Origin: Dipetalonema caudispina
Lineage: Eukaryota; Nematoda; Chromadorea; Rhabditida; Onchocercidae
Direction of reading: 5' to 3'
Assembly: GCA_013365325.1 (NCBI GenBank)
Contig: JABVXV010000648.1
Location: 1-18,205 of the forward strand
Length of the DNA: 18,205 bases
The notes beneath the pieces are model-generated. The model saw nothing but the letters and a program-made list of their open reading frames with translations, did no database searches and was not told the origin of the DNA. This document shows, one piece after another, positions 8,439-18,084 of the stretch. Each line of letters begins with the position of its first letter. The first letter of the stretch is position 1. Made by a program: the position numbers and the translations under genes.

Positions 8439-11391
8439 ATGGATGCAACATTTATCACAGTATCACTACTACTCGAATTTCCCATTTCATTAATTATCAT
8501 CGCATATATTACACTACAAGTTTTACCGATCGTGACATATACTTTGCCAACATGTTGCTGTTGTTGTAAAGTAAGTTGCAAATTTTCTTCTTGAAAAGAA
8601 AAAATAATTCCTGATTTAAACCCGTTACCAATATATTGCGACTTGATTAAATTGATAAATTTTAAACCAATAAAACCTTGATTAATACAGTCATTTCATC
8701 AGTGATTGATAATGATAATGAAAATATCGTAAACGAGAACATTCGACTACTCAAATGGATATAATTAATATAATTTGCATGCTAATGTTAGCCAAAAACT
8801 AATAACTATTAAATTTTTAAAATGTTCTTTAAAATATTTTCCTAAATAATAAAAGTGTTGGAAATTTCTACTGACATCATTTATAAGTTTATTGGAAAAT
8901 GTATTGAATGAATGTTTGAGAAGAAGAAGAAAAAGAAGAAAAAGAAGAGAAAGAAACCAATTTCAGAAGTTGGTAATGAAGAGAATTTGAACGAAGCGAT
9001 GCTAAAAAGTTTGTAAATTGTTGAAATCGATAAAAGAGCATTGGCACTGTTTCAATATATATTTATCAATAAATGAATATTGCAGCGAAACAGAAGCCTG
9101 GCGTTCAACATGCTGCTCTTCCGCTTGCTCAGCTGCCAAAACCGCCAACTGAAGGAGGTATGGCCGGTACGCATGATCCAAATTATCAAGTAATGCCTTT
9201 TTTGTTTATTTTAACGATTAGCTAATTGTCAAATAACAATTTAATTTTAAGCAATTGTTAAAAGCAAAAGTTAAGGGTTTCGTCTCTTTTCTGTTGAGTG
9301 AAAAAAAAATTTGTTGAAAATGGAAATGAAAAATTGAAAGACTTGTTTCCATCAAGTGTATTTTCATCCCTACTTTTAATTTTTGCTTTAATAATTTGGA
9401 GTAGCTAACAACAAATCATATAGTTTTAGCACTTTATACAACTTGCTCAAATAGGAGTACTTAATTTTGTTAGACATCATTCAAAAGTATTTTATTAGTC
9501 ATATTCTAATTTATAAAGAAGAACTTTTTATATTCTTTCTAAAAAAATGAAATAAAAATTATCCAGACTCTAGCTGGGATCGGTCCTGATATATTTGGTG
9601 GTGATAAGCAACAAGCTGGCGGTGGCGGTGCCAGCCCAATAGTACTACCAAAAGCACCTGTACAAGGCGGAATGGTCGGCACACACGATCCAAACTATCA
9701 GGTAATCAAAAATTTCTGTTCCTCGATTCCTTAATGGAAACAAATGATCCTATCGAATAATTTCGAAAATTCTGCGAAGATAAAAAAAAGATATTTTCGA
9801 TATTTTGCTCATTCAAGACTTTTGGAAACAAATCCATGATTTCAATTATTTGTGCATCGTTGAATTCAAATATTAGGAAAAATAAAATTTAAAGCCTAGA
9901 ACTGGAAATTTTTCAACTGATCAATATATTGGTCAGATTTTTCTTTGAGGATATTTCAATACACATTTTACGAATTTCGAAATAAATATTTTACAAAATT
10001 AGACCTTGGCCGGCATAGGTGGAGATATATTTGGAGTGGATAAAGCAGTCGGTGGTGGAAATCTGCAGAAACCAACAAATCAAGATTTGGTAGCCGGCAC
10101 ATTCGATCCAAATTATCAAGTAATCCATATTAATTTTAAAGGAGAAAAAACTTGAGATTTCGAAAAATTTGCAATAATTTTTTGCACTAATTCCGAAATA
10201 ACTTTCGAGATTTTAAAAATTTTAAATATGTCTCTATTCGCTAATAGAAATCTCTTCCAGACATTGGCTGCTGTCGGTGGTGATATCTTCGGTGCAGATA
10301 AAAAAGGTGAATCGCCTGCACCTATTCGTATTCCTAGTGCGCCAGAGAGAAAGGTAAGCAAAAAAAGAATCGTCAGGTTTTTTAATTAAAAATTAAACTA
10401 ATTGATTGGTTATTCGTCATCTTGTTAATGAATTTATTAATTACTGAGAACTTTGGAAGTAGTTTTTTTTTTTTTTCACTGTATTATTCGATGGTAATAA
10501 AATGAAAACATGAAGAAAAAGGGAGGAGACGAGAGTATAAAATGGGAAGGAAGAGTAAATTACCAATTAAAGGAAAATGACCAAATTAAAAGAAATTTTT
10601 TACATTCATCTTTCATCTTTATGCGCTAATTTCTATTATATTTCTATATACTAATAATTTGAAATCAATTTATAATTATAAATTATATATAGGCTGGGAC
10701 GTTCGATCCAAATTATCAGACATTAGCTGCTGTAAACCAAGATATCTTTGGTGCTGATAAAAAACTTGGTGGGAAAGATAATATTCAAGCACCTGATCAG
10801 CAAGATAAAAAAGTAAATCCTTATTTATCATCATTATTATTATTATCAAATCAGATTATCACTTAACTTATATTACACAAGAAATAATGACGAAAAAAAT
10901 GGCATTAAAATAGAATAAGCATTCCGTAATTGATATCCATTCTACTCCCGGTAAAAAATATCGTATTATCAAATATGATAGGATGTTACAGTAGTCCTTT
11001 TTTTTGTTATCCACTGGAAATATCATACTAATAGATAAATATTTTATACCATTAGCTATCCGTTGAAAAGAATTTACTATTAGAAAGATTGGGATGCTGT
11101 AATAGATCATATTGTATCCCATCCATTGAATAATACTATACTGGCAGATGGAATCGGATACTTTTATAGTTCTTTACTATCTGTTGAAAATGCTATACGA
11201 TTAAGCGGGATGAAATGCTTTTGAAAACAGTCTATTGTATTCATAAATCAGAAACAGAAGAATTGTACTGACTGGTTTTTAAAAAAAGACATAAATGATT
11301 TGTATTATAGGCTGGAACATTTGATCCAAATTATCAAACATTAGCAGGTGTAAATCAAGATATTTTTGGCGCTGATAAGAAAAGATGGTGA
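8439..11391 (+). CDS. Membrane-anchored protein with five DPNYQTLA/DIFG repeats (7 exons, 257 aa), family unknown
   Basis: Exons: 8439-8570, 9094-9189, 9567-9701, 10003-10119, 10261-10353, 10693-10812 and 11311-11391. All junctions are phase 0 (774 nt with stop). Residues about 5-37 are hydrophobic, a likely signal anchor, followed by five consecutive cysteines (39-43) and two lysines, a juxtamembrane pattern typical of palmitoylation. A Pro/Gly/Ala-rich linker leads to five 22-residue repeats at about 69-90, 114-135, 153-174, 193-214 and 233-254. Their consensus is G-T-(H/F)-D-P-N-Y-Q-T-L-A followed by four variable positions and D-I-F-G-x-D-K. Each repeat carries a YQTL (Yxx-hydrophobic) motif, at Y75, Y120, Y159, Y199 and Y239. 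An in-frame TAA at 8421 precedes the first ATG. Exons two to seven are very secure because the repeats continue across every junction. The first exon is less so: its join uses the second of two nearby acceptors, and an ATG at 9073 could start a soluble form. Not recognised as a named gene; the role is unknown. Confidence 0.82.
8918..8956 (+). repeat. GAA-type purine tract in first intron
   Basis: About 39 purines, mostly GAA and GAAA units, lie inside the predicted first intron of the repeat-protein gene. Confidence 0.9.
10934..11255 (+). repeat. Degenerate tandem repeat in the last intron of the repeat-protein gene
   Basis: A motif close to TATCCRTTGAAAA, often followed by TACTAT-like and GGGATG-like blocks, recurs at about 11008, 11057, 11120 and 11178, with a poorer copy near 10934. 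Spacing is irregular, 49-74 bases. It looks like an old, decayed minisatellite confined to the 498-base intron between exons six and seven. Confidence 0.5.
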
Positions 11392-11459
11392 TAAGTAATT
11401 ATAATTAATATTAATATGATAGATGATATGAATTTAAAATGTTCCTAATCACTAGAACG

Positions 11460-11483
11460 TTTTTTTTTTTTTTTTTTTTTTTT
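11460..11483 (+). repeat. Poly-T run (24 T)
   Basis: A pure T homopolymer. It lies 70 bases past the repeat-protein stop codon and could be a polypyrimidine tract, or the poly-A end of something inserted on the minus strand. No target-site duplication was seen. Confidence 0.95.
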
Positions 11484-11516
11484 CAAACGAAGCATTAATT
11501 TGATGTTTTAAAATAG

Positions 11517-11670
11517 AACAGCATTAAGAAAAGTGGGAAATTTGATGTACGATAGAATTAAATCTGATACGACAAATGAGAATTATCATTGTATGAAAAT
11601 GATATTATTAGATGCCGATACAGAAATCCAAAAATATGAAACTGATGAATTTAAATTGATATCTTTTGAG
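11517..11670 (+). other. Open frame bounded by splice-like sites, possible 3' or alternative exon
   Basis: An acceptor-like AAAATAG ends at 11516 and a donor-like GAG/GTATTG follows 11670. The frame between is open (TALRKVGNLMYDRIKSD near its start, DEFKLISFE at its end) and reads like protein. Joining it to exon seven upstream through GTGATA creates an immediate stop, and joining exon six in phase 0 gives only about 12 residues before a stop. It is therefore most likely 3' UTR, or chance. Not recognised. Confidence 0.2.
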
Positions 11671-13450
11671 GTATTGCTATTCTTTTTGTGCAGTTGTATA
11701 TACTCGCATGTATTATTTTTCATTATCTAAAATCATCTCAATGATAATTTAATGATAATACTAGCGTCTAATTGTTCTTATAAGACTTGAATCTAAAAAT
11801 GGTTTAGTCGAAGTTTGTGAAGTAATTAATATTTGAAAGAAATCCTTGAAATATGCAAATATGTACCATCTAATTAACTAATTTGATTCTTAATCATTTG
11901 AAATGAATATAAACGCAAACGTATGATTTGTTTGAACTTAAAGTAATATATAACACATGTAATGAATGTAGTAGAAGTGAGAGATGAATTGTATGCCAAT
12001 TCATCGCAATCTTTATTACTTTTGCCTATGAACTCATTGTTTAGCAGTATTAGATTAAATATTCTCCATTTATGAAAAACGATTCAATGTAAATAAACAA
12101 GTAATTACATGAAGATACCTGTTATAATTAATTAAATTTTTTCGTCTTGGAATTATAAAGAAACATTTACATTCCATTTATTTCAAAAATTTCGAGAGGA
12201 AATGACATGATTTGCAATAGATGGAAAGGTAAAACGCAAAAAGGAAAGAAAATTCATGTGAGACATACAACAGGAATGTATTGTCAGAAAAAAACAGAAG
12301 GGGGAATATTAATATAAGGTACTTAATTTACATTTTGCGTCCTTTTCCCCGGGATTTTTACACTTTTCTAAAAGCAATTTTAGAAATCGATGGAAAAAGT
12401 ATGGTACGTTTGTTCCTTTTTTTGTTACTCATTTAAGGAATTTAGCAATAACCAACACTGAATCTTAATAAAAAAAATCATGGACCATTGAGTAGAATCA
12501 TGCTTGAAGTCCAATTTCTGACATTTAAACGTTGGATTCATCATAAACGTAAAATTTTTAACATTTCGTTTTCATGACAACATTACTTCATTGTAGGTCA
12601 CTGAATAAGGTGAAGAAACAATAAAAATTGATTTGAAAACATATTATATCGGTGTCCAAAGCAAAACATTCACTGAGCATGAGGTCATATAAAAAGGAAC
12701 CCTTGAATTATACTATAACGCACTTCAACAACTAAGCTTGTTTGAGTAGTGAATTATATCGAACAAGTATTTGACATCACTAGTAAAAACTCATTATTTT
12801 TTAAGACATCAAGCAGTAATATAGCGTATGTTCACAATTAGATGAATTTTTAGATCCATTAAATATAAAAATTGGGCACTGGAAATATTAGAGAAGATAA
12901 AATTTCAGCATTTAAAATCAATCAATAATCCAGTCTTACTCATTTACTTACTATAAATAGCAAAATTTTCCCGCAAGATCGTTTGTGATGGCATAAAATG
13001 AAAGAAAAATGGAAAAGATAAAAACAAATTAGAAACCATCCCTCTCTTCTCCACAAATGTTAGTTTCAATTTTATTGGATTTATTAAATTTGAAATTTTT
13101 TAAAAAAGTCTTCCACAGTAAATTATTACTTCTAGCCAGCATTCAGTTATTGAAACCTTGATGACAATAACCGGCTAAGCAGCTGCTTCATATTATGATA
13201 TTGACAACAATATAAGTATACCTCTAACGTTTCCAAATTTAATCCAGCTGGTCAATTACTATAATATATCCAACATATGCCAATACATACTAAAGATGGT
13301 ATTTTGATAATCGATACATTTCTGTGGTGAGAAAAACGTATTTACAAAACACGCAAGTAAAAAAACCGTTCAATTTTTTTTAATAAAATGGAAGAAGAGC
13401 TTCTATATAACCCAATCAATTTTTAAAAATATAAGGAAGACTTAAAAAAT
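11671..13450. other. AT-rich region between convergent genes, nothing recognisable
   Basis: This holds no frame or RNA I can support. An AATAAA at 12092-12097 (+) is the first clear poly(A) hexamer downstream of the repeat-protein gene. It would imply a 3' UTR of about 700 bases, which is long, so the true end is uncertain. Confidence 0.5.
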
Positions 13451-13582
13451 TTAAGCGAGATTTATGAAACTGATTAGACCACGAGCGCTAGGTTCACCAC
13501 GTGAATAACAGCAAGCAATTCCAACATCGATCAAATCCGAGGCTGAGCAGCACGAGAGAATTCTTCTTCGAAATTTGCACAT
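13451..13582 (-). CDS. Candidate small ORF, 43 aa, Cys-rich, in a GC-richer island
   Basis: The ATG (13582-13580) follows AAAA and opens MCKFRRRILSCCSASDLIDV. The rest includes a second CC pair (residues 24-25) and ends in SFINLA. DNA from about 13480 to 13560 is near 50% GC, unlike its 70% AT surroundings, and codon composition differs from the neighbouring genes. It lies just downstream of the NAA10 poly(A) signal on the same strand, and its start codon sits in one arm of a hairpin. It could be a tiny gene, a transferred fragment (filarial genomes often carry Wolbachia pieces), or noncoding. I do not recognise the peptide. Confidence 0.25.
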   Translation of the reverse strand: MCKFRRRILSCCSASDLIDVGIACCYSRGEPSARGLISFINLA

Positions 13583-13610
13583 TTTTAAATTCTTGAGAAT
13601 GTGCGAATTT
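13571..13610. repeat. Hairpin: 13-base inverted repeat with 14-base loop
   Basis: AAATTTGCACATT (13571-13583) is the reverse complement of AATGTGCGAATTT (13598-13610) at 12 of 13 positions, and the mismatch can wobble on one strand. It begins about 20 bases past the NAA10 poly(A) hexamer, roughly where cleavage would occur. Confidence 0.8.
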
Positions 13611-13629
13611 AGCTAGATGAACGACTCCA

Positions 13630-13635
13630 TTTATT
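13630..13635 (-). terminator. Poly(A) signal AATAAA for NAA10
   Basis: On the minus strand AATAAA lies about 90 bases past the NAA10 stop codon, a normal distance for a nematode 3' UTR. Confidence 0.75.
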
Positions 13636-13723
13636 AGAAGCATTCCAGAATGATTTCATCTCAATTAACAAAAAAGAATCCTAATATACCATAACTTGAG
13701 ATTTCAAACAATTAACAGAAATA

Positions 13724-15224
13724 CTAATTATTTTTTTGCTTCCTTGCATGTTCTCTTTCTTCTTTGGTACTAAAAAATGCTTTCCTATCTGCCGGTTCGA
13801 TATTGTTTTCTATCGCAAATTGTACCAAAGGACGTTTCATCGCGTAGGCATCCTCACCATCAGCGTAATATTTCGGCTCCACATCAGAAATTTCAAATTT
13901 CAACGTGTTCTGCAAAAAAATTTCATCAATCGGCAAATTAATTGTCTTCTTGCTTACTGATAGTAAAAATCTTTTTTAACAACGAATCTTCTGTTAAATT
14001 TTTTGTATTATTCTTTATATTTTTATATTTTCTCTCATTCCCTTTCTTTTTTTCATTATGGAATTCATTATCAAGAATAGACTGAAATTCACTATAATAT
14101 ACTAACTGAAATGTGGAATAATACCATAATATTATACGTTCGTCATAAAGCAGTAATCGTTACCACTGACATAATTTACCAATTATCATTTCGAGATTTA
14201 AGAGTGGTTTTCATATATTTAGTGCACCAATATGTTAAGAATGCTCTTAAATTTCATTTTTCTGCAGACTTAAACTGTTAGATATTAGAAGATGGGAAAT
14301 GTCAGAACAACAAACCTGATAAAGATTCAACGCAGCTCTATTTGATACACGTACATGAAGTGACACATAACGAGCATTGAATGTTTCAATCATTGCACGA
14401 GCCGTTTGATCCATCAACTTTTGTGCAAGACCAAGACGGCGGTATGAACGCTTCACTGCCAGTGAGGTAATATGACCGTGCGGCTCATCATCTGCTTCTT
14501 CTTCCATTTTTGCCAATACATAGCCGACAATATTACCCTAAAATTGACTGAGTGATTGATTTCGGGATGAAACATATAATAATCAATTGAAATATAACTA
14601 CTTGAAATTATCAAGTATTTTTCACAGCAGAATCTAATCCTACAATCAAAATGAAGGACCGAGAAAAGCAGTGGCACCGAGAATGAAGATTTTATAACAA
14701 ATCTTTTATATAGATTTTATAACGAAATTTTAAGCCCAAAAATTTTGTCTCACCTTTATCCTTCAGCTCTTTACTGATACAAACGATACCTTTTTCAGTT
14801 CCTAAGCACACTTTCCTCTGATATATTATTTATTTCTAAAAAATCTTTTTCAAATAGTAATTACTAACTTACAAGATTAGTCTTCTATCTTATCGCCCTC
14901 ATCCTATTATCTCGAATAATAAGCAATGCCTACAGTCAAGATGAAACACAGAAGGAATTGTTCAAGTACAACATCACTACAGTTTTCAAATGCTAATATA
15001 TTAAACAACTTAAGGCTCCCATAATCCATCTTTACCGACCACTTACTACTGATAATTATCATTTTCACTTCTCTTACCTTATCATCTTCAGCAACATATG
15101 ATAACTGCGGCCATGATAAAGCGTGATAAAAGTAATACTTCATTTGGTAATTTTCCGGCAAACATAACAAATTACAATGTTGCGTATTCAATAAATCATC
15201 GGCTTTCGCTACTCGAAGATTCAT
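13724..15224 (-). CDS. NAA10: NAA10/ARD1: catalytic subunit of NatA N-terminal acetyltransferase (3 exons, 184 aa)
   Basis: Exons on the minus strand: 15078-15224, 14316-14537 and 13724-13909. All joins are phase 0 with GT...AG introns (540 and 406 bases), 555 nt with stop. The first exon begins [20 protein letters not shown] and contains [13 protein letters not shown], holding the conserved Glu24. The second has the GNAT core [34 protein letters not shown] with the acetyl-CoA-binding RRxGxA loop at 82-87, and [17 protein letters not shown]. The third carries [19 protein letters not shown] with the conserved tyrosines at 137-138 and 145. With NAA15 on the ribosome, the known enzyme acetylates N-termini exposed after Met removal. 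The C-terminal tail is short and charged, lacking the long tail of human NAA10 (235 aa) but similar to the nematode DAF-31 length. A clear acceptor lies 13 bases before the ATG. Identification is very secure. Confidence 0.97.
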
Positions 15225-15237
15225 TCTGTCATCGATT

Positions 15238-15245
15238 CTAAAATT
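15238..15245 (-). promoter_or_regulatory. Probable spliced-leader acceptor for NAA10
   Basis: On the minus strand AATTTTAG ends at 15238 and would leave a 13-base leader before the NAA10 ATG. This fits trans-splicing of a housekeeping gene. A cis-spliced leader exon further upstream is the alternative. Confidence 0.55.
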
Positions 15246-15411
15246 ACCAATACTATCAAGTTATTCTTGATTATCTATATACTTAATTATCAACAATTAT
15301 GCTTATATTTCACTCTATCTATACTTGCAAATCACCCATCAATTACTTTTCTGTCCCTGAAACTAACCGGATATGAACCAACACAAGCTCCAAAGCAAGC
15401 AACAAGGATAA

Positions 15412-15444
15412 CCCCACACCCATCACAACTAAAACCCAACACCC
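15412..15444 (-). promoter_or_regulatory. G-rich motif with quadruplex potential upstream of NAA10
   Basis: On the minus strand there are four runs of three or more G, at 15442-15444, 15435-15437, 15419-15421 and 15412-15415. Loops are 4, 13 and 3 bases. The middle loop is longer than the classic limit, so folding would be weak. The surrounding 100 bases are nearly free of A-for-T balance: the plus strand is A/C rich. Confidence 0.4.
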
Positions 15445-17687
15445 ATCGAAACCTGAAAAATGGATGCGTAGAGCAGACTCATTATTTCACGGCCCTAATG
15501 TAAATAACTAATTCTCACTAAAGTTTTGACGAATTTGAGTAAAAATTTTATCATGTTTTTGTTTATGTGAATTTTCTATAGATGGCTAAGATTAAATTTT
15601 GGATAAACTTTCATTTAAATTCATATTAGTTCCATCAATTTTAGAATAAAGTGAAAAAATAAATATTGGAATGATTTGCATTGGTGACAAATCAAACGGT
15701 ATTGAGAGATGATAAATCTGATTATAATAATATGTGTGCATGCATAACCATACCTCCCATCTTTTTCTAAATTCGAAACAAACAAACAAAGAAAAAATTA
15801 TAATTCCTCAAGAAATTTAATTATTCAAACGGTATTTATTGCCTAATGACTTGCTTAAAATCATCGAAGAATGAAATTTTTTAATGAACGTAAAAAAGTT
15901 CAGATTTTCATGTTCAATTTAATGAAAACACCTTTCAAGATAAATTCAACATAAATTTCGTAGTTGAGAAAAAATATTTCGAACTTTCTTTTGGTGAAAA
16001 ATTTCAAAACTTGTTATTACTACCGTCTTGCGCATCCTATCAAAAGTTTATTGTGGAGAAAAACGCGATAAATAAGAAAGCCAGTAACAAGAATTTGTGA
16101 ACACATTGGCAAGTTAAAAAGCTTCTCACTAGAATCTATGGAAGCAAATTTAAATTTAATTAAGTAAACATTTTGTTTTATGCGCATCATTGAAGTAACT
16201 AATCTGAAATTTATCCATACACCAATTATTGGCTTCTTTGTTTCAAGTTTAAAGTTCGAAATCCAGCTTAACAATTAGTTAGCCCCAAAGTCTTTTTTAT
16301 TCTTTGAAATTTCCGATCACAATATATTAAAAATTTACAGTTGAACTCAGAAATTATTCAACTTTAATTTTCTTTCTAAGTGAAAGCTTTAAATCGGAAC
16401 TAAATTTAATTTCTTTCCTTATCCCACTTTATTCAATTTTTTCCATTTGTTGTAAGTTGAAAAATTAAACTGAGAGAAACGGTTAGTGAAGTTGAACTTT
16501 CCTGATAAATTTATAAAAAACTGTTATATAACAACATTCATTGGATGCTAATATATATATATCTTTTTCGGAAATTTTTTTTTTTATTAAATTTCAGCTA
16601 ATACCTTATTCCTGTTTGATAGCGAATTAAAATGAAATAAAATCACTTAATCATTTCCTTTCTCAAATCACTAAAAAAAGGAACAGAAAAGCCGAAGTGA
16701 TTGAATTTGAATCAAAACAAGATTTCGCTTCTATGCCTTCATTTTTTTGTTTTCATTTTCGTAGAAAGTATATTTAAGAGAGAATTTCAGAAGAGAAGCA
16801 AAATAATTTTGTTTAATAAAATCGAATGAATAAAGAGAAGCGGATCATAGCTCGTTGCTTTGCTTAGCGAAATTCCTTTTAAATACAAAAAACATTTGAT
16901 GTATTTTAAAGCAGACAATAAGAAGCAAACTAATCCCTAATCTTTCTTTTTTTATCACTACCGTTAATCATTACTTCTATCATTACTATCATCGTTATCA
17001 TCTCCTTCTACATTCACCATAATTATTCCATGTTAAAATTCTGGTATGATGATATCGCTGGAATACAAATGTAAATTTAAATTTAAATCTTCTAATGTCA
17101 CATTTTTCTTCATTTTCCGCTTCATGTAAATTATATTCTCATCTTATTTCAATCCATAATTTTCTTTCTCCTTCTCATTCGTCGATTTGATAGGATCGAT
17201 TGTAAATCATTTTTACGCTTCATTAAATTAATTTTCAAAGATATGTAAAACTAAATAACCACTTTACTAACGGCAACAATGATGACAAATGATAAGGATA
17301 CGAAAAAATATTATAATTTGGGTAACAGCTACTTCTTGTACCAAACCGAAAATTTAATTTTGACCAAAATTTTACCTATATCTAACTTCCTATTAATTAT
17401 TTTCATTTAAAAACTGCCGTTTATAATTCGCTACAGTTATTTTTCAGTTAAATATTCCTCTAGTGTCGATTAATTAATTAATGATATTAATTAAATTAGC
17501 ACAATGATTCGATGAAATAACGATCGTTCCGTTCGCTCTACCTTTCCTTTATGATTTGTTTCCTTTCAACTGCATTTGTTTAAATGGTGAAAATGTATTG
17601 TTACACAGTTTCTAACATCAGTAGTTTTTAGATTTACGCACGTTTTTGACGTAATTTCCACGTAGAACAATTTTCACGACCCGTGTA
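15445..17687. other. AT-rich intergenic stretch, no gene recognised
   Basis: I found no supported gene. Short frames at 15583 (15 codons just after a TTTCTATAG acceptor-like site), 15592-15789 (-) and 16020-16274 (-) carry no recognisable motif. A TCATTA/TCATC-like degenerate stretch lies at about 16965-17020, and a short AT array at 16551-16562. Confidence 0.5.
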
Positions 17688-17930
17688 ATGGTTATTTCAC
17701 ACCTTATCATCGATCTTCTCCTCCTTTCCTCCATCATATCGATCACAGGTGATAAAACAATCAGTCAAAAATGTCGCCAATTATTGACTTGTGTTGTGAG
17801 CAAAAACTGTCTTAAGGTTAGTTACAAAATCTTTTATTTTTTCCAATTTGTAAATAATTAAATTTAACTTCTATTTTGTTCTGTTTTTTTCTTTTTTTAT
17901 TTTAATCAGACCGATAAGATAATGCGGTGA
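17688..17930 (+). CDS. Candidate small secreted peptide with three cysteines (2 exons, 49 aa)
   Basis: Exons are 17688-17816 and 17910-17930, joined in phase 0 across a 93-base intron (donor AAG/GTTAGT, acceptor TTTTAATCAG). The protein starts MVISHLIIDLLLLSSIISIT, a good signal peptide with likely cleavage near residues 20-22. The mature part contains KCRQLLTCVVSKNC (C-x5-C-x5-C), then LKTDKIMR and a stop. The stop overlaps a possible donor (CG/GTGAAG), so the gene might continue beyond the window into a longer cysteine-rich domain. No family was recognised. The pyrimidine-rich DNA upstream could produce a false hydrophobic stretch, so this is a candidate only. Confidence 0.35.
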
Positions 17931-18084
17931 AGAATTTGTAAAAAATTTAAGTTTTTCAATTGGAAAAAAATGGGAAGAAGGGGGCATTTTTTTTTTCAAT
18001 GACGCTTAATAATATTTTTTGTCACACATATTTGTGAGAAAGGATAGCAATTAAAGTGATGTTCTCTTCGCGAACGACAATTGA
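17931..18084. other. AT-rich sequence before right-end microsatellite
   Basis: Homopolymer-rich A and T runs with no recognisable feature. Confidence 0.5.

Noticed and set aside
8315..8581. 88-codon minus-strand frame opposite the first exon of the repeat gene
   Set aside because: Part of its length is the translated purine tract (Ser/Leu/Pro run), and it has no recognisable domain. The plus-strand reading has a canonical GTAAGT donor and joins in frame to the repeats. It is a genuine competitor only if the membrane exon proves false.
10868..11122. 84-codon minus-strand frame in the last intron of the repeat gene
   Set aside because: It lies over the degenerate tandem repeat and encodes Ile/Tyr/Phe-rich sequence without a motif.
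13480..13560. tRNA-like GGTTCACC in the GC-richer island
   Set aside because: The B-box match is poor, and no A box, acceptor stem or cloverleaf could be drawn.
13736..13960. Plus-strand frame opposite NAA10 exon 3
   Set aside because: Antisense shadow of a strongly conserved exon.
15267..15503. 78-codon plus-strand frame upstream of NAA10
   Set aside because: Its Pro/Thr/Gln/Lys content comes from the A/C-rich tract; no start context or homology.
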